Shown here: piece after piece, positions 25,695 to 33,667 of the stretch | Layout of the letters: each line of letters begins with the position of its first letter | How positions within the stretch are numbered: the first letter of the stretch is position 1 | From: Planosporangium mesophilum | GTDB taxonomy: Bacteria > Actinomycetota > Actinomycetes > Mycobacteriales > Micromonosporaceae | Length of the DNA stretch: 46,363 nt | Assembly: GCF_016863255.1 (NCBI RefSeq) | Contig: NZ_BOON01000066.1 | Coordinates: forward strand, 1-46,363 | Reading direction: 5' to 3' | The notes under the pieces: model-generated | Seen by the model: only the letters and a program-made list of their open reading frames with translations | The model's database searches: none | Told to the model about the DNA's origin: nothing | Made by a program: the position numbers and the translations under genes

Positions 25695-26948
25695 TCAGCG
25701 GACCTGACCGGTGCCGGTCACCACGTACTTCGTCGACGTCAGTTCCGGCAGCCCCATCGGCCCGCGGGCGTGCAGCTTCTGGGTCGAGATGCCGATCTCG
25801 GCGCCGAAGCCGAACTCCTCGCCGTCGGTGAACCGGGTCGACGCGTTGACCATGACGGCCGCCGCGTCCACCCGCGCGGTGAACTCGCGCGCCGCGGGCA
25901 GCGAATGGGTCACGATCGCCTCGGTGTGGCCCGATCCGAACCGCGCGATGTGCGCGACCGCGGCGTCCAGCGAGCTGACGATCGCGGCCGAGAGGTCCAG
26001 CGACAGGTACTCGGTGTCGAAGTCCTCGTCGGTGGCCGGGATGACGGTCACGCCCCGGCGGTCACCGACCTCGACCACGTCCGCGTCGCCGTGCACGGTC
26101 ACCCCGGCGTCGCGCAGCGCCGGCAGTGCGCGGGCCAGGAACGGCTCGGCGACGGCCCGGTGCACCAGCAGCGACTCGGTGGCGTTGCACACCGATGGGC
26201 GGGAGGTCTTCGCGTTGAGCAGGATCTCCAGCGCCATGTCCAGGTCGGCGTCGGCATCCACGTACACGTGGCAGTTGCCGACCCCGGTCTCGATGACCGG
26301 TACGGTCGACTCCTCGACCACGGACCGGATCAGCGAGGCCCCGCCGCGCGGGATGAGCACGTCGACCAGGCCGCGGGCGCGCATCAGCTCCTTGACCGAG
26401 TCACGGCTGGACGCGTCGACCAGCTGCACCGCGTCGGCGGGCAGCCCGGCGCCGTCGAGCGCGTCGCGGAGCACGGCCACGATCGCCGCGTTGGAGCGCG
26501 CCGCCGAGGACGAGCCGCGCAGCAGGACCGCGTTGCCGGCCTTCAGGCACAGGCCGGCCGCGTCGGCGGTGACGTTGGGGCGGGCCTCGTACACGATCCC
26601 GACGACGCCGAGCGGCACCCGTACCTGCCGCAGTTCGAGCCCGTTGGGCAGCGTCGAGCCGCGTACCACCTCGCCGACCGGGTCGGGCAGGTCGGCGACC
26701 TTGCGCAGACCGCCCGCCATTCCTTCGAGCCGGTACTCGTTGAGGGAGAGGCGGTCGAGCAGCGCCGCGCTCATGCCGGCGTCACGGCCGGCGGCGAGGT
26801 CACCCTCGTTCGCCGCCAGAATCTCGGGAGTACGCCGAACCAGCGCGTCAGCCATGGCCCGCAGCGCGGCGTCCTTGGCGGCGCGGGTGGCCGTGGCGAG
26901 TACCGCGGACGCGGCTTTCGCCCGTCGTCCCTGCTCCTGCACGGACAT
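25695..26948 (-). CDS. proA: Gamma-glutamyl phosphate reductase
   Basis: 417 residues from ATG 26948. Aldehyde-dehydrogenase fold: [38 protein letters not shown], the catalytic Cys in SVCNATE, and the closing [22 protein letters not shown]. It reduces gamma-glutamyl phosphate with NADPH to glutamate semialdehyde, the second step of proline synthesis. Length is normal for the family. proB lies upstream on the same strand, 134 bases away, and the two probably form one transcript. Confidence 0.96.
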   Translation of the reverse strand: MSVQEQGRRAKAASAVLATATRAAKDAALRAMADALVRRTPEILAANEGDLAAGRDAGMSAALLDRLSLNEYRLEGMAGGLRKVADLPDPVGEVVRGSTLPNGLELRQVRVPLGVVGIVYEARPNVTADAAGLCLKAGNAVLLRGSSSAARSNAAIVAVLRDALDGAGLPADAVQLVDASSRDSVKELMRARGLVDVLIPRGGASLIRSVVEESTVPVIETGVGNCHVYVDADADLDMALEILLNAKTSRPSVCNATESLLVHRAVAEPFLARALPALRDAGVTVHGDADVVEVGDRRGVTVIPATDEDFDTEYLSLDLSAAIVSSLDAAVAHIARFGSGHTEAIVTHSLPAAREFTARVDAAAVMVNASTRFTDGEEFGFGAEIGISTQKLHARGPMGLPELTSTKYVVTGTGQVR

Positions 26949-27019
26949 CGTTTTTCGCTCCCTCTGTCTGTCGCGCTCGTCCTGTCGCGCTGTGCCTTGA
27001 TCCGTGCAGTTTCGCCGGA

Positions 27020-27051
27020 ACTGCTGCTATTCGGCGACGAGTAGCAGCAGT
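27020..27051 (-). promoter_or_regulatory. Hairpin in the proB-proA spacer
   Basis: Arms ACTGCTGCTA (27020-27029) and TAGCAGCAGT (27042-27051) are perfectly complementary with a 12-base loop. It could attenuate transcription or protect the message between proB and proA. The rest of the spacer 26949-27082 shows no gene. Confidence 0.45.
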
Positions 27052-27082
27052 CCGGCCCAGACTGCTGACTGCTTCTGGGTGC

Positions 27083-28192
27083 TCATAGAAGCACCAGGTC
27101 GTCGCGGTGGACAACCTCTCGTTCGTACCCCGGACCCAGCTCCGCCGCCAACTCCGGGGTCGAGCGGCCGAGCAGCCCGGGCAGCTCGGTGGCGTCGTAG
27201 TTGACCAGCCCGCGGGCCACCGGCCGCCCCACGTTGTCGACCAGGTCGACCGGGTCGCCCGCGGTGAACCGCCCGTCCACGGCGGTGATGCCGGCCGGGA
27301 GCAGGGAGGCGCGGTGGTCGACCACCGCGCGTACCGCCCCGGGGTCCAGGTGCAACCGGCCACGGGGGTTCGTCGCGTGGGCCAGCCAGAACAGGCGGGC
27401 CGCCGGCCGCTGCCGTACCTGGTGGAAGAGCGTGCCCACCTCCTCGCCGGCCAGCGCCGCGGCCGCGAGTGGCGCGGAGGTCAGGATGACCGGGATGCCG
27501 GAGCTGGTGGCGATGCGGGCCGCCTCCACCTTGGTCACCATCCCGCCGGTACCGACGCCCGCGCGGCCGGCCTTGCCGACGGAGACGCCGGCCAGGTCCT
27601 CGTCGCCGCGCACCTCGGTGATCTTCTGAGTGCCCGGCTTCGACGGGTCGCCGGTGTAGAGCGCGTCCACATCGGACAGCAGGATCAGCAGGTCGGCGCG
27701 GACCAGCGCGGCCACCAGGGCCGCCAGCCGGTCGTTGTCGCCGAAGCGGATCTCCTCGGTGGCGACGGTGTCGTTCTCGTTGACGATCGGCACGGTACCG
27801 AGGTCGAGCAGGCGGCGCAGGGTCCGGTACGCGTTGCGGTAGTGCGACCGCCGGGTGACGTCGTCGACGGTGAGCAGCACCTGGCCGACCGTCTTCTCGT
27901 GCCGGGTGAACGACTCGGTGTACGCCTGCATCAGCAGCCCCTGGCCCACGCTGGCCGCCGCCTGCTGGGTCGCCAGGTCACGCGGTCGCCGGGGCAGCCC
28001 GAGCGGGGCCAGGCCGGCGGCGATCGCGCCGCTGCTCACCAGTACGGTCTCCGCTGGGTGGCCGGCGAGGGCGTCGACGAGCGCGTCGACCCGCTGCCGG
28101 CACAGCCCGCCGGCGGCCGTGGTGAGCGACGACGAGCCGATCTTGACCACGATCCGACTGGCTGCGGTGACCTGTACGCGCACGGTGCCCAT
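27083..28192 (-). CDS. proB: Glutamate 5-kinase
   Basis: 369 residues from ATG 28192. Amino-acid kinase fold: RIVVKIGSSSLT, VLVSSGAIAAGLAPLG, VPIVNENDTVATEEIRFGDNDRLAALVA, LLSDVDALYTGDP and GTGGMVTKVEAA. The last ~90 residues are a PUA domain, as in the long form. It phosphorylates glutamate in the first, feedback-inhibited step of proline synthesis. The obg gene that often precedes proB in actinobacteria is absent: the ATL gene runs divergently 53 bases away. Confidence 0.96.
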   Translation of the reverse strand: MGTVRVQVTAASRIVVKIGSSSLTTAAGGLCRQRVDALVDALAGHPAETVLVSSGAIAAGLAPLGLPRRPRDLATQQAAASVGQGLLMQAYTESFTRHEKTVGQVLLTVDDVTRRSHYRNAYRTLRRLLDLGTVPIVNENDTVATEEIRFGDNDRLAALVAALVRADLLILLSDVDALYTGDPSKPGTQKITEVRGDEDLAGVSVGKAGRAGVGTGGMVTKVEAARIATSSGIPVILTSAPLAAAALAGEEVGTLFHQVRQRPAARLFWLAHATNPRGRLHLDPGAVRAVVDHRASLLPAGITAVDGRFTAGDPVDLVDNVGRPVARGLVNYDATELPGLLGRSTPELAAELGPGYEREVVHRDDLVLL

Positions 28193-28245
28193 TCTGGCCC
28201 GCCGTTGATGTCGGTGATCCGCGGGATCCCATATCGTGACCGGTC

Positions 28246-28629
28246 GTGGACGATTACGTCGAGGATGTCCTCGCCCTGGTGGAGCGCATTCCGGCCGGAC
28301 GGGTGATGTCCTATGGTGCGATCGCCGACTGGGTGGGGCGGGGTGGACCACGGCAGGTGGGGACGGTGATGGCGCGCTACGGCGGGTCGGTGCCGTGGCA
28401 CCGGGTGGTCACCGCGAACGGCCGGCTGCCGCCCGGCCACGAGAGCGAGGCCCTGCGGCGGCACGCGGCCGAGGGTACGCCGATGCGCGGTGAGCGCGTG
28501 GACATGCGGGTGGCCGCGTGGGCTCCACCGGGTGGGTGGCGCGGAGATCAGGCCGGGCGGCCGACGCCGCCGCGGCGCGGATCACCGGCCGCACCGGCCC
28601 GGCCGACGGCACTCGCCCCGCCGAAGTAG
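28246..28629 (+). CDS. Alkyltransferase-like protein (ATL)
   Basis: 127 residues from GTG 28246. The fold is that of the O6-methylguanine-DNA methyltransferase C-terminal domain (VEDVLALVERIPAGRVMSYGAIADWVGRGGPRQVG), but the active-site PCHR is PWHR here (Trp51). This defines ATL proteins, which bind O6-alkylguanine without repairing it and hand the lesion to nucleotide excision repair. The DNA-binding helix and the RGERVDM segment are intact. The last ~35 residues are a Pro/Arg-rich tail that overlaps the ggt gene end to end by 82 bases. Mycobacterial Rv3204 is the likely counterpart. Confidence 0.9.
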   Translation: MDDYVEDVLALVERIPAGRVMSYGAIADWVGRGGPRQVGTVMARYGGSVPWHRVVTANGRLPPGHESEALRRHAAEGTPMRGERVDMRVAAWAPPGGWRGDQAGRPTPPRRGSPAAPARPTALAPPK

Positions 28630-30059
28630 TGGTCCACCCGGTCCCACCAGCGGATCTCGTACCCCGCGGAGGAGAGCGCGGTCACCTCCGCGGCCGGGTA
28701 CCCCGGCTCGACATGGGCCACCGGCGCGTCAGTGTCGGGGTCGACGACCACGTGGAACCGGGGGTGGTTGATCGCGGCGGTCATGTCGGCGTCCTTGACC
28801 AGGACGTTGACGAGCGTGTGCACCAGGGCCGTCCGGATCCGCGACGCCCCGGCCGAGCCGGCGGCGACCACCAGATCACCGCGCTCGTCGGTCACCACCA
28901 GCGGGCACATCATGGAAGGCATACGCCCGCCGGGCGTCAGGTCCGCGGTGATCAGCTCACCCTCGCCGAGCATCGAGTTCAGGTGTACGCCCAGGCCGGG
29001 CAGCCACACGCCGGAGCCGAGCCCGAGCGTCGTCGTGATCACACAGGCGTTGCCGGCGAAGTCGACGACCGAGATGTTGGTCGTATCGCCCACCCGTTGC
29101 CGGCCGTGGTTGCGCAGGGCTTCGGCCAGGGCGACGGCCCGACCGCCGGCCGGGAGTTCGCTCAGGTCGGGCGGCAGGACCGCGATCGTCGGGATGGTGT
29201 TGTTGAGGTCGCGGCGGCCGAACACGTTGGCGCCGGCCAGCGACGCGTGCTCCACGGGGAGCTCGAGTACCCGGTACCCGGCCAGGTCCGCCGGCCCGAT
29301 CGCGCCGCCGCCGGCGCGGACCGTCTTGACCAGCTGCTCGCCGATCCAGCCGGTGTAGAACACCTCCGGTCCGTCGTTGGCGAGCGCCGTCAGGGCGACG
29401 TCGAGACCGGGATGGAAGAGCAGATCGCCGCCCTCGAGCAGCTTGCCGCCGGGGGAGTAGATGGCGGCCCCGACGCCGGGGATCATGGCGGGCGCGATCG
29501 AGACGAGCGTGCGGGCCTGCGCGGCGGGCAGCACCACGCCGCTGCGGGCGAGGGTGACCGCTGGGGCGACCACCCGCTGCCAGGGCAGCCGGCCCCACCG
29601 CCGGTGCACCTCGCCGATGCCTGCGGGCACGCCGGGCACCGCGACGCTGGCCTCGCCGATCGAGTAGCTCATGGTGACCCCGCCGAACGTGACGTCGATC
29701 GGCACCATCGGGCCGGGTCGGGCGTTGCCGTCGAGGCCCGGTATCGCGCAGAAGAAGTCCAGGCAGGTGACCTCGCCCGAGGCGGCGTCGTAGTAGGTGG
29801 CGAAGCCGCCTCCGGTGATACCGGTGAGCACGCTCTCGGCGACGCATCCGGCCAGTACGGCCGCGACGGCGGCGTCGGCGGCCGAACCCCCCGCGTGGAG
29901 CACCCGCAGGCCGACCTCGGCGGTTGCCGGGTGGCCGGCCGCGACACCAGCGGGCACGGGCCTCGCCTCCTCTCTCGGCCTCCGGCTGCTCGAGGCGGCC
30001 ACCGTGCGGCCGGAGGACACCGGGCCGGCCAGGTCAGGCGCCAGTGCACTAGTGCTCAC
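28548..30059 (-). CDS. Gamma-glutamyltransferase-family protein
   Basis: 503 residues from GTG 30059; ATG 30089 and a further upstream start are alternatives, none with a good ribosome site. It has PAGVAAGHPATAEVGLRVLHAGGSAADAAVAAVLAG and TGITGGGFATYYDA near the start. The autoprocessing site is GDTTNISVVD (Thr326), which would become the N-terminal nucleophile; the usual TTH is TTN. The small subunit carries GSGVWLPGLGVHLNSMLGEGE and AAGSAGASRIRTALV. No signal peptide is clear, so it may be cytoplasmic; substrate (glutathione, mycothiol-related or other gamma-glutamyl compounds) is unknown. It is divergent from nuoB. Confidence 0.88.
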   Translation of the reverse strand: MSTSALAPDLAGPVSSGRTVAASSSRRPREEARPVPAGVAAGHPATAEVGLRVLHAGGSAADAAVAAVLAGCVAESVLTGITGGGFATYYDAASGEVTCLDFFCAIPGLDGNARPGPMVPIDVTFGGVTMSYSIGEASVAVPGVPAGIGEVHRRWGRLPWQRVVAPAVTLARSGVVLPAAQARTLVSIAPAMIPGVGAAIYSPGGKLLEGGDLLFHPGLDVALTALANDGPEVFYTGWIGEQLVKTVRAGGGAIGPADLAGYRVLELPVEHASLAGANVFGRRDLNNTIPTIAVLPPDLSELPAGGRAVALAEALRNHGRQRVGDTTNISVVDFAGNACVITTTLGLGSGVWLPGLGVHLNSMLGEGELITADLTPGGRMPSMMCPLVVTDERGDLVVAAGSAGASRIRTALVHTLVNVLVKDADMTAAINHPRFHVVVDPDTDAPVAHVEPGYPAAEVTALSSAGYEIRWWDRVDHYFGGASAVGRAGAAGDPRRGGVGRPA

Positions 30060-30133
30060 GGCGGGCAGCGTAAAACCATCCCCCGACATCCGGGAGGGGT
30101 CCAGGGCAAAGCCGGTATGAGAGGCGAGAGGTC

Positions 30134-30739
30134 GTGACCTTTCGGCCAGCATCGGTGGTGGTTAACCTGGGCATTGTGACCGCATTGCCTGGTGTCCTCG
30201 GTGAGCCGATCCGATTCGTCCTGAACTGGGGCCGCAAGTACTCGCTGTGGGTCTTCAACTTCGGGCTGGCCTGCTGCGCGATCGAGTTCATCGCCACCTC
30301 GATGGCCCGCCACGACTTCATGCGGCTCGGAGTCATCCCGTTCGCCCACGGACCGCGCCAGGCCGACCTGATGGTCGTCTCCGGCACCGTCACCGACAAG
30401 ATGGCGCCGGCGATCAAGCGGCTGTACGACCAGATGCCGGAGCCCAAGTACGTGATCAGCTTCGGCGCGTGCAGCAACTGCGGCGGCCCGTACTGGGACT
30501 CGTACTCGGTGACCAAGGGCGTCGACCAGATCGTCCCGGTCGACGTGTACGTACCCGGCTGCCCGCCGCGCCCCGAGGCGCTGCTGCACGGCATCCTGCG
30601 CCTGCAGGAGAAGATCGCCGGCGAGCAGGCCGGCATCGGCGGCGTGTCCCGCCCCGACCTGGGCGCCGAGGCCGAGCGCCGGGCCCGGCGGGACGTGGCC
30701 GCGCTGTCCGCCCCGCCGGTACGCCCACCGCAGGAGTAG
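30134..30739 (+). CDS. nuoB: NADH-quinone oxidoreductase subunit B-like protein
   Basis: 201 residues from GTG 30134; GTG 30176 is an alternative. The N2 iron-sulfur ligands are present: the adjacent Cys pair in GLACCAIEF, Cys in GACSNCGG and Cys in [16 protein letters not shown]. The sequence [22 protein letters not shown] and [24 protein letters not shown] is of the type found in the second (partial) nuo cluster of streptomycetes rather than in the main complex. It lies 2.2 kb before nuoC with a sigma/anti-sigma pair on the other strand between. Confidence 0.93.
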   Translation: MTFRPASVVVNLGIVTALPGVLGEPIRFVLNWGRKYSLWVFNFGLACCAIEFIATSMARHDFMRLGVIPFAHGPRQADLMVVSGTVTDKMAPAIKRLYDQMPEPKYVISFGACSNCGGPYWDSYSVTKGVDQIVPVDVYVPGCPPRPEALLHGILRLQEKIAGEQAGIGGVSRPDLGAEAERRARRDVAALSAPPVRPPQE

Positions 30740-30758
30740 CTGCGCGTGGGTTGAGCTC

Positions 30759-30802
30759 CGGCGGTGATCCGGGGTGGTGGACCGCGCCCCGGATCACCGC
30801 CG
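30759..30802. terminator. Perfect 16-bp hairpin between convergent genes
   Basis: Arms 30759-30774 and 30787-30802 are fully complementary with a 12-base loop. It lies after nuoB (stop 30739) and before the stop of the gene ending at 30809, so nuoB is probably transcribed separately from nuoC onwards. Confidence 0.75.
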
Positions 30803-30808
30803 TGCCGA

Positions 30809-32107
30809 TCAGGCGACCCGGACGGCCGGAAGGCCGAGCGCGTTGTCCGCCCTGTTGGGATCGAGAAGCGTCCGGATTCCGGGCTGCTCCTCTTGAAGCT
30901 CGACCCACACCATCGGTTCCCGCAGCGACGGGTTCGCCTCGGAGGGCAGCACCGCGTCGTTCGCCGTTGGCGAACTGAGGGTGAACGTGTATGTGCGGAA
31001 GGCGCCGGCCGCGAGCGCCGGCAGGTGGCACTCGATGTGGGCGCGGCGCGTGGTGGTAGCCGCCACATCCTGGCAGCCGGATACGGCGGAGCTGAGCCGC
31101 ACGGGGGCCGGCAGGCTGTCGTTCTGACCGCCCGTGGAGGTGGGGTCCTGGGTGAGATAGGCGGAGATGTCCACCCACAGTCCGGGGGCTTGCTGGGAAC
31201 CCTTGTTCGACACGGTCACGGTGAAGGAACTCGTCCGCATGCCGCCCCGGACCGGTCCGAACTCCAGACGGTCGACTGACGAGGTGATGGACAGATCGTT
31301 GGCCGGCGATGCGGGATGGAACTTCGTCGGCCCGCCCGTCTGCTGGAACCGGTCGCCGGTCCAGGCATACGTGCGCCACTGGTGCTCGGCCATCTGGGAA
31401 GTGGTGCCGCAGCACACGTGGATGTCGCCGACCTCGACGTTCACTGAGCCGTCGGCCTCACCGCGCACGGCGAACACCTCCTGGATGCCGTTGTCCGTGC
31501 TGACCACCCGGCCGAACGTGACGATCCCGCCGTTGGCGTCCCGGTCGAAGACCACCACCTGCTTGTCACCGCTCTGGGCGACGCACCCCAGGAGGGAGAT
31601 CGTTTCCTTGGCGCCGTCGTGGTCGACGTCGGCGTAGGCGACGTTCAGGATCATGGTGTGGAAGCCCAGTTCACCGGCTGGTGTGCTGCCGTCGGTGAAC
31701 TTCTGCTGTTTGGTGGGGCAGAACCTCCCGGAGCCACCCGCCGGCCAGGCCGGGATGTCCAGCGTGGCGTTGCCCAGCTCGGCCAAGCTGATCTTGCCGT
31801 CCGGTGCCGGCGGTACAGCTGACGAGCTGGTCGAGGGGGAAGCCGACGCGGACGGATTCGGCGTGCCCGACCCGCCCGGCTGCACGGAAGCCGGGGGGCC
31901 GCCCTGGCGGCCGGTGAACGCGAAGGCGGCGACCGGCGCCATGATCACCAGCGCCGCGGCCACTCCGACCACCGCCGTGCGGGTGTTACGGCGACGGCGG
32001 GCGATCGCACGTACCCCGGCGATGTCCTGGCTTGGTGCCACGGTGCGGGCCTCCTCGTGGAACTGGGAGAACGCCTCCCGCAGGGTCAGATCCTCGAACT
32101 CAGACAT
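30809..32107 (-). CDS. Membrane-anchored putative anti-sigma factor with large outer domain
   Basis: 432 residues from ATG 32107. A cytoplasmic part of about 40 residues (LREAFSQFHEEARTVAPSQD...RAIARRRRN) precedes one membrane span (TAVVGVAAALVIMAPVAAFAF) and a Ser/Pro linker. The outer part has an FG-GAP-like stretch (ILNVAYADVDHDGAKETISLLGC), an unusual CC pair (VGDIHVCCGTTSQ) and a beta-rich domain with SFTVTVSNKGSQQAPGLWVDIS. The start overlaps the sigma stop by eight bases (ATGTCTGA), so the two are translationally coupled. No zinc anti-sigma motif. The role is inferred from coupling and topology. Confidence 0.65.
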   Translation of the reverse strand: MSEFEDLTLREAFSQFHEEARTVAPSQDIAGVRAIARRRRNTRTAVVGVAAALVIMAPVAAFAFTGRQGGPPASVQPGGSGTPNPSASASPSTSSSAVPPAPDGKISLAELGNATLDIPAWPAGGSGRFCPTKQQKFTDGSTPAGELGFHTMILNVAYADVDHDGAKETISLLGCVAQSGDKQVVVFDRDANGGIVTFGRVVSTDNGIQEVFAVRGEADGSVNVEVGDIHVCCGTTSQMAEHQWRTYAWTGDRFQQTGGPTKFHPASPANDLSITSSVDRLEFGPVRGGMRTSSFTVTVSNKGSQQAPGLWVDISAYLTQDPTSTGGQNDSLPAPVRLSSAVSGCQDVAATTTRRAHIECHLPALAAGAFRTYTFTLSSPTANDAVLPSEANPSLREPMVWVELQEEQPGIRTLLDPNRADNALGLPAVRVA

Positions 32108-32681
32108 CTCGTACCTCCGCCTGGGTGTCGGTCAGCGCGGCGGCGAGAGCCGCCCGCCCACGATGCAGCCAGGACTTCACGGTTCCGTCGGCGACGCCCT
32201 CCTGGACGGCGATCTCGGCGACGGACATGTCAGACAGGTAGTGCAGGACCACGGCACGCCGCAGCTTGGGCGGCAGCGTGGCCAGGGCTGCGGTGAGCGC
32301 CACCCGGTCGGGCGTCGGGCCCTTCACGTGCTCTTCACGCTGGCGGCGGGCGAACGCGTTGAACGTGCGCAACTGCCGCCATCGGCTGGTCGCGAGGTTC
32401 CAGGCGACCCGGCGTACCCAGGCGGTCGGGTCGTGGTAGCGGGACAACTTCTCCCAGCGCGGCAGGGCCCGGGCGAACGCCTCCTGCACCACGTCCTGCG
32501 CCTGGGCCATGTCGCCGGTGTATGCGTAAAGCTGCACGACCAACCGCTCGAAACGGGCGGCGTAGAACGCGTCGAAGCCGGTCGCCGGATCGTCGGCTGG
32601 GTTCCGTACCGGCGGCCGCCGGCCGTCCGGCGGCGCACCCTCCGGCCCGCCCTCGTCGGCTGCGAACTGCATTGTGGTCAC
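32100..32681 (-). CDS. SigE-type ECF sigma factor
   Basis: 193 residues from GTG 32681, which has GGAGGAG five bases upstream; ATG 32672 in the same frame is an alternative. Region 2: FDAFYAARFERLVVQLYAYTGDMAQAQDVVQEAFARALPRW, then HDPTAWVRRVAWNLATSRWR. Region 4: ALATLPPKLRRAVVLHYLSDMSVAEIAVQEGVADGTVKSWLHRGRAAL. The pattern is the actinobacterial SigE family of extracytoplasmic function factors. It sits inside the nuo cluster on the opposite strand, upstream of and divergent from nuoC (start 32911). The spacer 32682-32910 shows no further gene. Confidence 0.9.
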   Translation of the reverse strand: MTTMQFAADEGGPEGAPPDGRRPPVRNPADDPATGFDAFYAARFERLVVQLYAYTGDMAQAQDVVQEAFARALPRWEKLSRYHDPTAWVRRVAWNLATSRWRQLRTFNAFARRQREEHVKGPTPDRVALTAALATLPPKLRRAVVLHYLSDMSVAEIAVQEGVADGTVKSWLHRGRAALAAALTDTQAEVRDV

Positions 32682-32910
32682 TCCTGCTCCTCCCCGGAAG
32701 CCTGTACGTGCCTGACACGCGCGGTCCGGGGGATCGGTTGCGGTTGCCCGATCACGAATGTGGATGTGTCCCGGGAGTATCAGCCGACGGGGACGCGGGT
32801 GGCGGAAGACCGGCCGGGTCGCGACGGGTTGCCGTCGGACCAGGGGACCTCGGTGGCGCCGCTGCGGACCGCAGGGTTGGCGGGCGCCGCCGGGACCATA
32901 GGATCGGCCC

Positions 32911-33666
32911 ATGACGCCGGAAGAAGTGGGCGCCCGGCTGGCCCGACTGCTGGGTGAGGACGACGAGGCCGCGACCACGGTCACCCTGTCGGGCGGGAAC
33001 GGATGGGCGCGCGGCACCGTCGACGTGCCGCCGGCCCGATGGCGCGACGCCCTGCGGGCGGCCCGGGACGACGCCGAACTGCGATGCGACTTCTTCGATT
33101 GGCTGTCCGCGGTCGACGAGGTGGAGAGCGGTTTCCGGCTGGTGTGCCACCTGTGGTCGACCAGCCTGCGCCACGGCCTCCTGATCCGCGCCCTGATCGG
33201 CCGGGACGCCCCGGCGATCGACTCGGTCGTTGATCTGTACCCGGGCGCGGCCTGGCACGAGCGGGAGACCCACGAGATGTTCGGCATCGACTTCCCGGGC
33301 CACCCGGGGTTGACGCCGCTGCTGCTGCCGCCGGAGTTCGAGGGCCACCCGCTGCGCAAGGAGTTCGTCTTGGCCTCCCGCGTCGCCAAGCCGTGGCCGG
33401 GCGCGAAGGAGCCGGGGGAGAGCCACGACACGACGGCCGCGAAGCGCCAGCCGATGCGGCCTCCGGGCGTACCCGATCCCAACGAGTGGGGCCCGCGGGC
33501 GGGCCAGGAGCCGGCCGCGGCGCCGGAGCGACCTCGCCGGGCGCCAGGAGCGCGCCCGGCGCCTCGCGCCCGCCCGGCGGCGCCGCCCGCCGCCGAGCAG
33601 GGCGGGACGGGCAGCCCGCCCGCCGCCGAGCAGGGCGGGACCACCGACCGGGGCGGGGAGGCCTGA
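32911..33666 (+). CDS. nuoC: NADH-quinone oxidoreductase subunit C-like protein
   Basis: 251 residues from ATG 32911. The 30-kDa subunit core is clear: DFFDWLSAVDEVESGFRLVCHLW, SVVDLYPGAAWHERETHEMFGIDFPGHPGLTPLLLPPEFEGHPLRKEF. There is no fused NuoD. The last ~75 residues are a Pro/Ala/Arg-rich tail absent from ordinary NuoC, with a 26-base exact duplication (33583-33608 and 33616-33641) coding PPAAEQGG twice. nuoH begins one base after its stop. Confidence 0.92.
   Translation: MTPEEVGARLARLLGEDDEAATTVTLSGGNGWARGTVDVPPARWRDALRAARDDAELRCDFFDWLSAVDEVESGFRLVCHLWSTSLRHGLLIRALIGRDAPAIDSVVDLYPGAAWHERETHEMFGIDFPGHPGLTPLLLPPEFEGHPLRKEFVLASRVAKPWPGAKEPGESHDTTAAKRQPMRPPGVPDPNEWGPRAGQEPAAAPERPRRAPGARPAPRARPAAPPAAEQGGTGSPPAAEQGGTTDRGGEA
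33583..33641 (+). repeat. Tandem duplication in the nuoC tail
   Basis: The same 26 bases occur at 33583-33608 and 33616-33641, a period of 33 bases, in frame (PPAAEQGG). Probably replication slippage in GC-rich sequence. Confidence 0.9.
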
Positions 33667-33667
33667 C

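Noticed and set aside
32911-33666. nuoC-nuoD fusion that would supply the missing NuoD
   Set aside because: The protein is only 251 residues and its C-terminal part is low-complexity without NuoD motifs.
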